Source of the DNA: Lineus longissimus
Taxonomy: Eukaryota; Nemertea; Pilidiophora; Heteronemertea; Lineidae
Assembly (NCBI RefSeq): GCF_910592395.1
Contig: NC_088317.1
Location: 2,666,001-2,730,000, forward strand
DNA: 64,000 nucleotides
Reading direction: 5' to 3'
The translations under genes were made by a program, and so were the position numbers. The notes under the pieces were generated by a model that was not told the origin of the DNA, searched no databases, and saw only the letters and a program-made list of their open reading frames with translations. Positions 46,901 through 62,000 of this stretch are shown in pieces; the first letter of the stretch is position 1, and every line of letters begins with the position of its first letter.

Positions 46901-49900
46901 TGAAAACATAACAAGCAAAATGAAAGAAAAAACAGAGGATAAACAACAAAGGTGTTTTAGTTAACAAACAGTCCACTCAGGGAGACGTTTCAAAATACTT
47001 TAGTAAATTGTTCGAGAATCATGCAGTCATTTCATTTCATTGAATGACAATGAATCATAGCCAGAGAAGTTCTCTACGCCACGAAATATCAGGAGAATGG
47101 ATTCGACTTCCAAATTGAATCTTAACTGCTCTGTGGTCTATTGTGGCGAAACCTTAAAGTGCTCTATCGGGGCCTTCTGGCTGCAGCCGGCACTTTGGAA
47201 ATGATCTGTTCATTTTTAAGTTGACCAACGTGACGTATAACTCGGCCGGGAGGGAACGACACGAGGCAAGCTAAGACAGCTCAGAAATAATTAAGCAGAC
47301 GTCATAGTTATCTGCAGGACTTAGCCTCACCGTTTCCCAATGGTATTGGATATTGGCAAATGAAGATTTATTTCATGAATTCATTTTGAGAGGGGAAAGT
47401 GAAACTGATGAAATTAATTAATCAAATTTTGAAAACAACGAAAGAAAACTTAACTATTCTTTCTACAAAACTTAAAGTGTTGGTGTAATATTTCAGAAAA
47501 ACAATTCATGCAAAACTCAAAACAAACGGAATGTTTGCAATCACTATTCAAATTCATTATCAACAAATTATTACTACATTCATGTTAAAGAAAAAATACG
47601 CGTACCCGTTGCTAAATCTTACCAGGTAGAATTTCACTTCATAAAACATTGCCATTTTTACGAAAATTCTAAATGCACTGTAATTTTGTTCCTGAATATT
47701 TCAAGTATTTTTCATTTTGCAGTGACTATTTGACATTGTCAAAATCATTCATAACATTTTTCGGGCCATGCTGCATTTCAGTTTATACAAGTTTTGAAAC
47801 AAGGCACGACTCATCAAAGCAAACAACTAACAGCAGAGAGTCCATGCCAGACCCATTCTCTGGAAACTCAGTAACAACACGCTGGAGTTTTCAACACGCC
47901 ACCCTTTTACCCAAGTCAAAATGGTACAAGTTACATTTTGCTAGCCTGAAACCCAAAATTATGCATCAAAGTTTCAGCAGGCTATGGCATGAGACTCACA
48001 TGGAAGGAGAGCATTTTGACTTGAGATCTGGAACAGTTGAAAACTCGGGCATGCAGTTATAATATGGACTCACCAGGTGTATCTATTCAAACAAATGCAC
48101 CACCAGAAAACACCCAAAAACAGTGTAGTGAAGAAAGACACAGTGTCTGCATCTCGCTTCGAATTCATAAGGTTTTGCCCACAAGCATAGAACAAGAGAA
48201 AAGAGAGGCTTTACGAATTACTGTCAGATAGCCAGGGTGATGCTGAGACGTTGCGGCCATCAAAAACTCACTATTCACTGGCTGGGTAGAGGGGCAAATG
48301 CTATTTTCAAGTAAGTAAATAATCTTCAATTCAGTCTTATCGTTACACGGAAGGAAAGTTATGAATTAGTTGCCAAGTCTGAGAGAATGGCAGATTTTTG
48401 TTCAAGTTCAAATCAAATCCCTGTGATATCAAGGAGTTGCTCATAGAGTGCTGTTTTGGGACATTCCAATGATCACTTAAATATAATCCCAGTCGATTGG
48501 TTATAGAGAGCACTTATTAATCTCAACAGTCAGGAAGGAGGTAGTTTTCCATACTTCCCTACTTTTGATTGATGTATGGAAAACCATCCCATTCCCGACT
48601 GCTGACCAGCCAGTCAAAATGAGCCTGTCACCACCCCCCGGCTACCAACTTAATAATTCGACAAGCTCTGGGAGAACGTGTATCAGGTCATGTGTCACTC
48701 TGAGTTACAACATCAACAAGGCCTACAACCACAGAACATACGTCGCCCTAAAAAGCCCTCAAACATCGCCGCCATGAAATGAAACCATCTATCCTAAAGT
48801 TACATACATATACAGGCCAAGGAGGAATTCAAACAGAATTTTTGTATCGAAGAAAATGTCCCGATAAACATGCAAAGCATATTAAGCTCATTTTAAGTAT
48901 AAGGCCATCATTCTAAATTAACCCTTCACCTTCTAAAGACAGGATGGGACTTATAAAATCCAAAATTTGTACCGATTTCTCTAATATGATCAGCGGTGCA
49001 CCTGGTTGAAGAAACAAATAATGCGATGTAATATCACAACCCTTCGGCATTGTCCCACCTTAATATGGTTGTTCAACGTGTTTAACAAGATATACAGCCA
49101 AACATGCTCTGGCATTCTGTGATTTCAAAACACCTAGCATCCTTGCCAACTATACCATTTACTCTCAACTCTGAAATGTCTGTGAAGCTAAAAGTTGGCG
49201 AAATAGCTAGTTTTCAATTTAACGGCACACTTATTACCAAGGTTGACTCCCACCCTTGAAATTGGCATTCACTTCGATTTGAAAGAGTACTGCTTGCTTT
49301 AGGTCTTCAAGCTCTAGCCAAAACGGTGGTGTCGAGCAAGGGTTAATCCTTATTACATTTTCATTCAGAGTCCACACCAAATCTACAGCATTTTCAGTCA
49401 AATAGGACTTGAAATATGTCAACACAAGAATACACAAACATGGAATATGTCTAGGCCTGTTTTTATCATTCTATTATATCCATTATAATACGGAGTTCTG
49501 TACGTGTGTAGCTATCATAAGGACACCCATCAGCACCATTTTCTGTTTAATTAGTTATTCAAATAACTATACTAGTTATGATATATTAAGATGAAGATTG
49601 GCAGATGACATTTTTCTAATCAGTCTAAGAAGTAATTAAGTAAATGGTAACAGTTTATAAGCGACTTTACATTTACATGGATGATTATACACTTATTAAT
49701 GGTGAACATAAAACGCCACTGAAAAAAATTATCCATGGAACACGGAAAAATGCTACAGCTATGACGAGTTTGGTGACAACAGTTTTATATCAGAAGGCCA
49801 GATACGCACAACAACGTCAGGTACCCACAATGCACTGGATAGATTTGATTGGACAGCGTTTATGTATTACAATTACGGATGAAACACACAACGTGCCAAA

Positions 49901-52900
49901 TTGACAGTACAATGAAACTTCTCTCTCCTAAGTTGATCAATTTTTAACGAGGTTTTTGTTTGTTATGTATGAAAGTTTCCACTGGTAGCGGCTGACGCTA
50001 TGGCTGGCCATGGTGGACACTGAAAACATTATTACTTCACCCTAATGCAACTATCAATTTGTAGCTTGTACCTCCCCCCAGGGGTCAACAAGATACAACA
50101 TTGCCTCTTAACGTTTCATCAGGATAGTTTCCCACGTGATGATCTGATATCTATGCTTGACCCTCAAGAATTTGTATAGGTGATAAGGTTTCCAACCCTT
50201 GGGGGGGGGGGGGGTACAAGTAGAATCCGACATGGAGCCTGCATTTACAAGTAAACCGCTTCGCGAAACTTGCCAAAACATTCTGTTATCATGACAGAAA
50301 TAAATGCTCTAGAACCAACAAAAAGCGATTCTGTTAGGTGTAAAACAAGTCTTGCTACTTTTCGAGAAATCGAGAAATTTTTTGAAAGGCATGAAACTGT
50401 TTTTGAAAAAAAATTATTTTCTCAAAAGCGTTACTCAACTCTAAAAGTAGCAAGACTATTTTTTTACACCCTGTACCTCCTCAACATCTCAACCTGTATT
50501 CAATAAGGTTGTAGTGTACTTTGAATAGTTACACAAACAAACAATACCCAACAAACCAAAAAGGCATTTCCAAATGTTCTTACTTCAAAAACCAACGCTG
50601 AACACACAACATACATATTTCTACTACATCTTAATGTATTATAAGTTCAATCAATAAATGATGTTGTTTAAAAAAATGGTCATCAGCCATATATCAACAT
50701 TTCATGCTGGGCCAAAATCGACAAATTTGGTGAAATTTCACATATTTTCAAAGTGACACAAAAGAATGTGGGTTTATAGTCTGATATCTCATGCTTACTG
50801 TGCCGATCCGACTGTTAAGATCTCTTGAATAACAAAAAGAAATTAAGAAATTCATCCAAAATATTGATTTTTTTCATATTGGCAATACGCCCGTCATGAC
50901 CAGCCATATTTTTTTTTGAATATAACATGTAGTGATATATGACAATATTGATTTCAGAGACACTTATTCTTCGTGACATCTAATTAAAGACAATACCACA
51001 TTCATTAAGTTTTAGGTAATTTTCTCCAAAAATATCTTAATTAGAACTAAAATTCTCATTTCATATATATATTTTTGTATTTATATTCAATATAATGGGT
51101 ACAAGTTTTATATTAGTTTTACATCCTACACACAAATGGTCTCACAAAAAGAAACTCTATCTTTAAATAGTTACAATAGTTAAATAATGTTTAGCAGTTT
51201 AATATCACCTTTGTAGTAAAATCACCCGAACCACCCCTAAAATTTGATAATGGACCAAACCAAATTAGACTGATGCATTGAGAGGAAGGTCCTTTTCAAA
51301 ATCTTAGGGGAGGTTAGGTTGGATAGTAAGTCCAAGTCATATCATACAAACAATTGTTGAGAAAAATTTATGGAATTTAAACAAGTGAATGGAGATTACG
51401 AAAAACACATTGTCAATATTTTTCCGGTAGGGAACTTTTTTGAACAAGTTTGTTGTGAAGAAAGAGGCGATAAATTTACCAGATCGGTGACAGAATTCTT
51501 TGTACTGTGTGACTGAGCCTGAATATGTACAAATGAATTGCTTAAGAGAGTAAAATAAGCTGGATCTAAATGACACAACAAACCAAAGTACTGACCCACT
51601 TCAGAGGAAATGCAGAGAATTAATAGAATAAATGAATATAAACTGAAACTGGCCTAGAGTCATGGAAATTTCAGAGCAGAGTCACGGAAACTTGAAATCA
51701 AATGGGCAGGTTTCAAACTCTTGAAGAGATCCTTCTGGTAAAACTGCTGATTCCTGGCATCTTTGATTAGTCATTTTATGCCTTCGTCATTCCATTTTCA
51801 CTAAAAGATAACAAAGAAAGTGACGACACATCGATGAGGCCGTACGTTAGCTAGTATTTTGATGAATTTTCAGACTTTCCAAACTTCAGTTCAGGATAGC
51901 AAACTAGTTCCATCAATGCCTCTCACCAAAATTCGTCTTAAAACAGACAAGAGGAAAACAAACTTGTTCGAAGAACTTGAACTCAAGGAGTTTACAAGAT
52001 GATGAATATAAAACTCATATCAGAATTTAAAAGTTAAACCTAAATATTGATTAATGAATAAGAGATTTACAGAGGTACTTTTGCATTGATTGAAGCAAAC
52101 ACATCTGTACCAGGTAGAATACACAAGGGGATATCCGTGTATTTAACGACACTGAGAGTTCAAATGGGTCACCTGAATGTAGTACATAGGATGTATTAAG
52201 CCTCTCAACGGCCCAGTAATAAATTAAGCTAAACATTGTGGTGGTGTGTTCGATTTTCTGTTACCCTCATGCAGTCTTATGAAACTGGACAGGTACTTTT
52301 TCACAGACTGAATCCTGTTGAACCGTTTGCCGGTTATCCCTATTGTAGAAGGCCGGATCCAAACTTAAGTGATATTTTTATGATAATGATGATCATCTGA
52401 TGTCATCAATATTTTAGCATCAAACTCAAGAATCCTTGCTTTGCTTTTACACTTATTTTTTGGCTAATACACATGGGTAACAAACTCAATACACATAGTA
52501 TCATATCATACACAATATTCCCAACATGTGTCAAAAAAACTTTTGAAAGGGATATAACTTGGGTTTTTTTAGGCTGCTGTCACAAAAATATACATACATG
52601 TACATGTATATGAAGCCAAAGACCATATTCGTACTGAGAATCAAACCACGTCAAAACTGGTAGGCAAGATATCATTCAATTTGCTTTAGATTATGGAGGC
52701 GACTGAGTAAATCAAGACCTAAGATAACAATAACCCTTCGGTCATGTCTTATCTAGATAACACATTGTTAGTGTTTCTGTTCAAACCCAAGAACCACCGA
52801 GAATGTTTTTAGGAAATTTCCAACATTTCCCACAAAGAAACCCGATTCAAAATATCACCTCCATAATCTAAATGTTTACTGGAAGATAAGACTTAAAAGG

Positions 52901-53042
52901 CAGTGAAAGTAAGACAACTGTCTAACTCATGCTAACTTGATATAAACTTGTGTAGACATTGTACAATATGTTCTAAATGCAAATGTCCACATGTTTCTGT
53001 CATGTTGACATGAGACAGACCTGACCAGCAAACCAGTTACAA
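43956..53042. other. Long AT-rich non-coding stretch downstream of FNDC3
   Basis: About 9 kb with no recognisable exon on either strand. FNDC3 ends at 53043 and is read leftward, so part of this should be its 3'UTR; its length cannot be told from the sequence. Simple (TA)n occurs near 44545-44570, a G14 run at 50201-50214 and an inverted-repeat element at 50337-50470. Plus-strand frames such as 47673-48062 have no domain. Confidence 0.45.
50337..50470. repeat. Inverted-repeat element, ~26-base arms
   Basis: The left arm reads GGTGTAAAACAAGTCTTGCT then ACTTTT. The right arm reads AAAAGTAGCAAGACTATTTT then TTTACACC. The two pair with about three mismatches or gaps around a 75-base A/T-rich loop, so this is probably a small MITE or a hairpin in the FNDC3 3' region. 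Confidence 0.65.
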
Positions 53043-56000
53043 CTAGTCCTGCATTGTATACTGAACCAGCTGCTGAGCCAGCATCGCCATGACGATCGCA
53101 AATACTGTGAACGCAGCCAGAATGATCATCGCTTGCTGTTTGTCCGTCCACTGCCGTGGTTCACAAATCGTCTGTTTGACTTCTGCGGCCTTCGATGTCG
53201 AGGATTTGATTGGCTGGATGCTCTGCGTGATGAATGAAACACCCGGACTGAAAGCACCAATCAGGTCCCCCGTATCATCACAACACTGGCGTATGGCACA
53301 CACTCTCACGAGATATTCCGTCTTGGCTTGTAACTGGTTCTGCGAAAAACTGGTCTCGGAACCCTTGTAGATCTGGAAGCGCAAGAGTAACAGTTGGAAA
53401 ACACAAGATTTCATAGCAAGATTCAAAGAATAAACACAAAACTAATATTTCATACTATCATGTCAACTCCAAAAACAGTCAAAACACGCTTTCATTTCGG
53501 ATTGAAGTCTGGCAAAACCTAACATGTCCATCTCGACCAGCAGACTTGTTTCAAGAGTAAATTCACCTGCAAGATGAGAACTTCAACTCAGATCCATGCT
53601 AGCATTGTCAACAAGTCAAACTTTCCTCAGAGCTAGTTGATATGCAATAAGCTACAGACTTTTTTTACAGGGCTTAGAAAGCAACTGACCTGTTTGTATT
53701 CTGACTCTCGACTATTCTGCATCTGTACGATGTACAATATCGAGTCGTGACCCATCGGTCGACACGGACTCCATTCGATCACACATGACTCGGTCGTTAT
53801 GTCACTGATTTTTGGGGCTGTAATACAAGGCACGAATATATGTAATACAAGTTTGTATCGAGGTGATAGAGCTAGAGTACTTGAGGAAGGTACACCGTCT
53901 CTGTTTCAAAGGCATGCACCATTCACTGGAGAGCCCTTAAAGAAGTACTTCCCGATGCTACCATCTACTTAGTCACACAATGCTCTTTCAAGAAGAGCCC
54001 AAGTCCTCAAATGAGCAGGGCCATCAGGTGCTTCTAGTTTTTCTGCATACACTATTGCCAGATGAATCATACTCAAGAGTATCACACTGCCAGAACCTGA
54101 CTGGTCACCAATTAGGTTAACTGCCTGTCGACTCCGTCTTTGGCCAAAGAAAAGTGTCCATTTCACTTAGATACCTCAGTTTTTATGTCTTATTCGAGAG
54201 ACAAAGCAATGTGTTACTGTATTATGGTTAGGTTCTCTGGCTCAGTGATATTGGAGCAAAACAGCTTTGATCCTTCAAAGAGTTGAACCAACGACCTCCT
54301 ATTTATCAGCCCAGTGATCTAAACCAACTTTGCCACAGACCTCCGTGCTATCAGGGAGGTTGGGAAAATGTCTAAGAAATGTGACTCACGTCTGATGGCA
54401 GGTGGTGGCGCTTTGGTCGTCCTGAATGCGTATTCCTCTGACCGGTCACCCTGTCCCGCTTCGTTACTTGCACAGATCCGGAAACTGTATTCTGTCAGTT
54501 CGTTCAGTTTACTCACTTTGTGATTATGACTAGTGCCTTGGTACACATTGTAAAAGCTGGAAGGGAAACAAAGAGAGATGTTTTCCTGATTATGACTAGT
54601 GCCTTGGTACACATTGTAAAAGCTGGAAGGGAAACAAAGAGAGATGTTTTCCTGATTATGACTAGTGCCTTCGTACACATTGTAAAAGCTGGAAGGGAAA
54701 CAAAGAGAGATGTTTTCCTGTGAAAATGCTTCTTTTGATTAGCACTAACTTGAACAAAAATGCTTCTAAAATGCTTATTTCTTATCAAATTTTGAGAATT
54801 TGAAAATCAACAGAGATGTGTGACGAAGATCTTTCCAAAAAAAAATGACCAACCTTCCATTGTCTCTCATCATCTCGAGGCAGTACTGTATAAGATCTGG
54901 ATTCTTCCCGTCTCCCCACTTCAACTTGAGGGTGTTTGGCCCGCAACTGAGACACTCCAGCCGGGGTGGTGGTGGAGGTAATGCTCGCGTTGTGATCTTC
55001 ATGGGAGCACTGAATGAGCCGACACCAATGCCATTCACGGCTTGGATGCGGATTCTGGAGGAACAAATTGAATCACAATCACATCATATTTTTCTTAAAA
55101 TAGGAATCCATTTCAAATGAAATCTGTTGATTTAGAGTTTGAATTGAAAATATCAAGTATGGATTACTGCTTAAATGTGTTGAATATAACACCCTCTTTA
55201 TCAGAAACCCGAGGGGTTGCAATAGACCTTTCTTACTAGTACAATTGATATCAAAATAACGTCAGCCAAAATAATCAAAGAAGATATTTCTAACTTACTT
55301 ATATGTTGTTTCAGGGACTAGATCTAAGATTGTGTACTCCAGCTCATTGCCGACGGACAAGTGTCGATCGCCGAGGTCAATGTTGTACGAGATGATCTCA
55401 CTACCGTTGTCGTGGGGCTCCTTCCATGTCAGCTTGATAGAGGTCGCTGTCGGTATGCCACGAAATGAGACCACTGGCCCCGGGCTGGAAGGTGGTGTGA
55501 TGCAGCTGGATATAGCACTGAATGGTCCCGGACCCGCACTGTTGATGGCCTGCAATGAAATAAGCAATACGTTAACAATGGTGGACAAATATCTTAAGGT
55601 TTTTAGTTCTGATCTTACAATGCCGATTCCTAAAAGTTCTCTCAAACTCAAGTCAGTGAAGACCACACTTTAAAGAAATCCCACCAGAAGTATATGCTTC
55701 AGAGCCCGAAATATTGAGGACAAGAATCTTACCTGCACCCTGAAGTTATAAGTAGTAGCTGGTTGAAGTCCTCGAACTTCATGATTCAATGCCGCACCAA
55801 AGTAAAGCTGAAATGGAATGACACGGAAAGTTAGCTACCATTCGTGGAAACTGACAGGGCCAAAACCTGTCAAAGGTCTCCTGAGGTCTAATCATGATTG
55901 GGGGAAACTGCCCCTGAAAGCTAGGACGAGAACAAACAGATTGCGAAGTAGACTTACCTGCATATAGTCAGCCTCAGCCTTCTGTTGCCATTCTAACTTG

Positions 56001-59000
56001 TAATCCGTAATAGTAGCACCATTGTTGACGGGCTCTTCCCAGTTGATTATTGCACAGTGTGAGGAGCGACAGTGGGCCACAGGGGCCTTGGGTGGGTCGG
56101 GCACACCAGCACCACTTACAACTTCTAAAGCATCAGACCAGGTACCAGCCTGAAGTAAAACACACCGATGTTAACTTTGAATGAAATAACGCATCTTTTT
56201 ATGCTAATCTCAAGGTTAATACTAGTACCATCAAGAAGTACTGATCAAGAGCTTTCCAAAGAATGGTCACATCATTAGAATATATCTGGTCTGATAATGA
56301 AAATCTTACCCCAGCTTTGTTGAAAGCTCTAACGTGGAATAAATATGGTCGACCAGGTGAAAGGCCTGCTACAACACAGTCCAGGTCCCGGCCTTTATAG
56401 ACTTCTCGTGACGTGTTGTCGGGTAGTGTCATGCGCACCTCGTACTCACAGATGCCCGCACCCCCATCTGTATCAGGATACACTGAAAACAGCAGAGAAT
56501 GCACATGTAGAAATGATCAGACTTGAAACCATTCTGAACGGTAAACTTATCTGTAAAATCACTGCGTTGTTCCACACCAACACTCTCAACCAAGGCTGCT
56601 GAATTCTCTCGAGATCAAGAGCACACAAAGAGAAATCACCCAGGATCATTTTCTTGGGGCATAGGCCTGGTTTTGTAGTCCTTGACTTCGACCCTTTGCT
56701 CCATCTGGAGGATAGGTCGTCCACGGTCTTGTGCTAATGTCTCCATTTGCATTCGCTTGTAGTTCAGCCTACAGACTTGAAACATTACGCAGAAGACCGA
56801 TACTTACACCACCTCAAATGTAACGAAGTTGCCTTGGGTTTCCCCTGCAGCTTTGGAGACTGACAAGGACCGGGCGCCATGGCAAGTGTGGTTACGCTAC
56901 AGGAGTCAGAATTCTGAAAAAGAAGAGTAAGATATCGTTTAAAAGATCGATACCACAAAATTTCAGATTTAATCAATACAGGTGGTCTTTTTTTATTGTA
57001 ATACACCGACTTGACCCAAAATGCTTGGCACTTTTGATTGGACTTTGTACTATCCATACTAGTAGAGCCCTTCAGTCAAGTAATGGCCAGTTTGGACAAG
57101 ATTTAACAAGGTTTTAGTGATTAACTTTACTTACATCACTGTGGCCCCCTGCACTAACACAAGATACACGTAGCCGGTACGTGTGTCCTGGTTTTAAGCG
57201 ATCACATATAAATTCCCTCTCAGCACCTTCATACACAATATCAAACCCTGGAAAGACAGACAAAACCATTCGTTAATCAATGAAGAAACACTCTTAAACT
57301 TCGCAATATTTCAAAGTCAATTCCAAACAAAGATGGTCAAAAATAGGTAGCCTTAGGCTTTTTATACCCTCGAAGGGTATTACACTTAACAAACTGAGCT
57401 TTTTCAGCCTTCTCTGCAGCTGAATTAACTGTCAAACTTTGTTCAAAATGCAAGCATTGGGACTAGTAAGGGGAACACTGTTACTGAAGCAGTTCAGATG
57501 TAGCATAGATTAGGGCTGTTATACAACGTAAGACACGGTTCAGAAAAAGTATCAGTTTTAAATTCTTCAGGAGGTCACGATACAAATTTTGACCACATTT
57601 CTTGAGGGAGATAGGGAAGTTTACAAAAACTGGCCACAGTACAGAGGTAAGATCTAGAAATTGGGCATGGGGACACAGAGGGAAGGGCTGTGAGGGAACA
57701 TCGAGTTATACCTTCTCCTTTGGTGGTCACAAAAGATAAAGTGTGAATCATTAGACTTAGAGATCATCTCAGGTGACTTTGTCACCGAAAATCGACTGAC
57801 TGTCTTGTCTGCATCTCAATGCAAAAGAAGTAGAAAAGGAGATCGTCTCTTCTGTGAATTGTAAAAGTATCTGACTATTATTTCATTTTGAAGAAGGAAA
57901 GACCTTGGAAGAAAAACAATCTTGGAATCACTCTGGATTATACTCAACAGGCTCACAAGCATGATTTGCCTGGACCACTAATATCACAGTCTCTGTTGGT
58001 AAACTCACCCCTTCCTTCGTCCAACTCCAGCACATATTTTGTGATTTCTGTCCCACCAGAATCCTTGGGGGCATCTGTAATGATAGACAATGATAATGAG
58101 TCAATGGCAATATTATCCACAACAATCATATGCATGTTGCAAAATAACATCATCCATACTTTGTGACCCAATCTAAATCTTCCTCAACAACGAGCAACAT
58201 CAGACATCAGAGATTGGAATATTGTGCAGATGAGGACACAACAACTTTGGGAGAATAGAAAGGGACAAAAGCAACTCACCCCAGATCACCTTGAAGCTTG
58301 CTGAATGCACTTTCCCTTTGACCTGTAGTTTCCCCGGCGCGCCAGGACGGTCTGGTTTTGTCCGGTAACACACTGTGTCGCTCCATCGGCTGTTGCCCTC
58401 TTCATTGTTAGCACATAACTGCAAAACACAAATCATAAAGTCACAACTTTTGCTGAACCCGCCGCCTGGCTCTAACAAGCCAGTTGCTAGCCTGATTAGG
58501 TAATCAAGTTGTCAAACACATAATTGGCTATATCTTCAAAATGGATGGAGCTAATTGCATTTGGTTTTCTGTATTGTATAAAGTGTTAGGTACACTTTTG
58601 AAATCGTCTTACAGCAGAAAATGGCAAAAAACCTTGATATATGGCCTTTAAGTTGCACTTGAGACAGCTGTTTTCACCTCATTTCTTGAACAATCACAAT
58701 GAAAATCTATTCATATTAGGCTACTTACCCTGTATTTATATTCAGTGTTTCTGCGAAGGTTTTTGATTGTGTGAGAGAGGTCTGGGCCGTTGTATACAGA
58801 CATGAAACCGTGACCCTGTAACGGAGAATGCGAGAATCAGTGAATGAACTCATCAACAATTCCATTATGACAAGAAAATTGGAGCTTCAGACAGATCTAA
58901 CGAATTTCTTTCTGGTCAACCCTGGTCAAACGAATCAGTTCATCCAGAGAAGAGCCTGTACCTGTCATGACGATCAGACAGACTTGATAGCAGGAATGAC

Positions 59001-62000
59001 TTCAGATTCTAGCAAACGCAAAGAAGATGAACTAAGTACTCACAGTGGCCTCGTCTTCCATTTGTAATGTGAATGTTTCGTCATTTGGTCGTCGGATCCA
59101 TGAGATGGTCAATGCCTTGACGTATCGGTCAGACAGCATTGGCGGATCAGGTTGTGAGGGGGCGCTACCGCTTGTGAAGTAACACATCTGCTCACAGAAC
59201 GGGCTGGAAAACAAATGCAATACATAAACAAGTGTGAAGTTGTGTTCCACTTTTTCTGTGAGGGTCGACTGTCTTCTTCTGCGTGCAGAATTCTTGTGCA
59301 AGCTAGTGATTTTTTCAACTTTTTTAAAAATCAAAGGCCTTCAAAATTGTCCATCTTTGGTGAGGAGAAGTCAACACAGCCTGCTCATCATTCTCACTTG
59401 GACAGGCTCTTTTGCTTGCCAAGACAACAGGTACAAGGAATATCTGTTTTTATCATCTCATTCAAAGGACACAGCAAACAAAGCAAAAGGCCTTGCCAAA
59501 GGTCACAAGCGATCGTCTGCATTGGTTTTCATACTCTCTCCTTAATCAATAGACCACAACTCCCTTGAAAGAAGACGCAGATCCTCTTACCTTTTCCCGA
59601 TAGAATTGACTGATGCCAGTCTGAACACATAACCAGTCGAGGCATTTAGCTTGGTCATTTTGTATTGTTTTTGTGAACCACTGTACACCTCCGTGAAACT
59701 CGACTCCCTCCCGTCGCCCCGTCCTTGGTCATACTCCAGAACATAACTGACGATTTTTGAACCGTTGTCTGATGTCGCCTGGAAAAGTGAATGGAAATTT
59801 TGAAATACGATCAGTCGCAAGAACAAGGGGTACCTGTGTCGCAAGGAAAGTGATCTTGAAAATACTGTGCAGAGTTCCAGGGTACTGTAAGCTCCACTCT
59901 ATCATAGTTATCTCAGTTGTTTTCCGAATGGCATTTAGCAGCCTTTCCATCTGAACAATTCAAGCATTCTAGACTTACACTCCATTTTAACTGTAACATT
60001 GTCTTGGTACGACTGGCGAGCTTCGGTTGCGAGGGAGCATCTGGTTCACAAGCCTTTGTTTTAAAACTGACTGACTCTGTGGTGTCCCCCTTGATATCAT
60101 CCAGCAGAGCACTCACCCTGAAATCATAAGAGGAGGGTCAAAATATACAAATATGAAAAGTTTTTGACACTCAGCTTTCAAAACATTAGGTTCCTCAGAA
60201 GGGGGGAAGGTTCTGGTTGGATATCAGCATTAGATTTGGTGATGCTCTTCCTAAAGAGTCTTCAACTAACAATAACATTGATCAGCACCATCTCTTTACG
60301 AAGGTCACACCATCTCTGAGTATGAGATTGGCTGGTTAGATTTCTACAAATAACTTTGATCAGCATCTTCACTGAGGTCACCCCATCTAAGAGGACCGTA
60401 CTGCATCGCAAGAAGCCCTTTGCCTTTAAAACCTTGATACGGATTTGACGAGAGATGATATGGCAAGTCACCAACCCCACTCAGAGTTGATACAGAAGAC
60501 TCACCTCAGGTGGTACTCGGTTGCTGGTTTCAGGTCTTGCAGCGTGATTTCTGTTGCATCACCACTGGAAAAAGATTAAAAAGAAAGTTGACGTCATGTA
60601 GTGTAGAGCAGCCAAATATGACTGGTAACATCAAAATCCTGCACACTGACCAGAATTAAGAGTGTCAGGATGGTGGAAATGCCAAGACCTAGTTGACCTA
60701 CCTGTAGACTAGTTTATATTTCCCATCCTTTCCCTTGTCAGACAGGAGTAGTTCATACTTGAAGTCGGCCTGATCTATGTTAAAGTCCTGATTATTACAC
60801 TCGGGTGGTATCAGCACGATCAAGGCACTTCTCGATTCCACGTTGGAGATCTGAAATGACAAAGATTCTTCGTTTCAACGCTAGATTTTCACATATATCG
60901 ATCCTACTTGTTGACCACAGACATCAACCTAATTCATCTTTTGACTCAATACAAGCTGGATTTTTCATGAAATGGGGGTGGGGTGGGTGTGTTTGGTAAC
61001 CTCCCTTGGATTCGCACCTCAAGTTTATTCCACACCTTGGTGCAAATACGAAAAAGATTTTCATACCTTTGGAAGCTGCATTTTTGATAAAATTTCTTGT
61101 ATTAGCCTCTGTTCCTCCTCTATTTCCTGGCCATCTCCACTCGATGAACTACTGTGTACTTCATTTTTCCTTATATCACCATTCACTGAAGAAAGAACAG
61201 GAAAAATTTAGCATATCTTAAATGAAGTCACCGATAGGGGTCTCTTTAATACAGTACACAGAAACTATCCACGCTTGTATGAGAAATATCATCATCAGCG
61301 CCAAATAACAATCAAGGCCCTAACTCTGCATACCAGTCACCTGAAGACTACTAATCTGACCCCCAAGCTCCTATCTATATTACCCCTTTAAGAAGACATT
61401 GTCATATTTTGACACGAGCTATCCATATTACCCCTTTAAGAAGACATTGTCATATTTTGACACGAGCTATCCATATTACCCCTTTAAGAAGACATTGTCA
61501 TATTTTGACACGAGCTATCCATATTACCCCTTTAAGAAGTCATTATCATATTTTGACACGAGTTATCCATATTACCCCTTTAAGAAGACATTGTCATATT
61601 TTGACACGAGCTATCCATATTACCCCTTTAAGAAGACAGTGTCATATTTTGACACGAGCTATCCATATTACCCCTTTAAGAAGACATTGTCATATTTTCA
61701 CACAAGTACCATAACCAAACCACTTTAAAGCACTAACTTTGTTTTTGCTTATTCACTCAAAACAAAAATCGTCAGTAACAATCAGTAGATCATACATAAT
61801 GAATAATAATTGTTTTGAAGCACACTCAAGAGATCGATTACCAGTTGAAACAAAGGTTTATATGGCAACAGTGAGAGCAGAACAATCAACAACGCTGCCG
61901 ATAATGTTTCAGCGCTCAAACGATATACGACAGATACTTCGTTTTCCCTGGACTTCATGTCCAGAAGGGTGAAGCCAGACTAATGGTCTGAAGATGTTTA

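Noticed and set aside
47673-48062. 129-codon plus-strand frame
   Set aside because: No domain and no conserved context, and it lies antisense in the presumed FNDC3 3' region.
61399-61728. 109-codon plus-strand frame with a 16-residue YFDTSYPYYPFKK-type repeat
   Set aside because: It is the 48-base intronic minisatellite of FNDC3 read as protein; other plus-strand frames are equally open.
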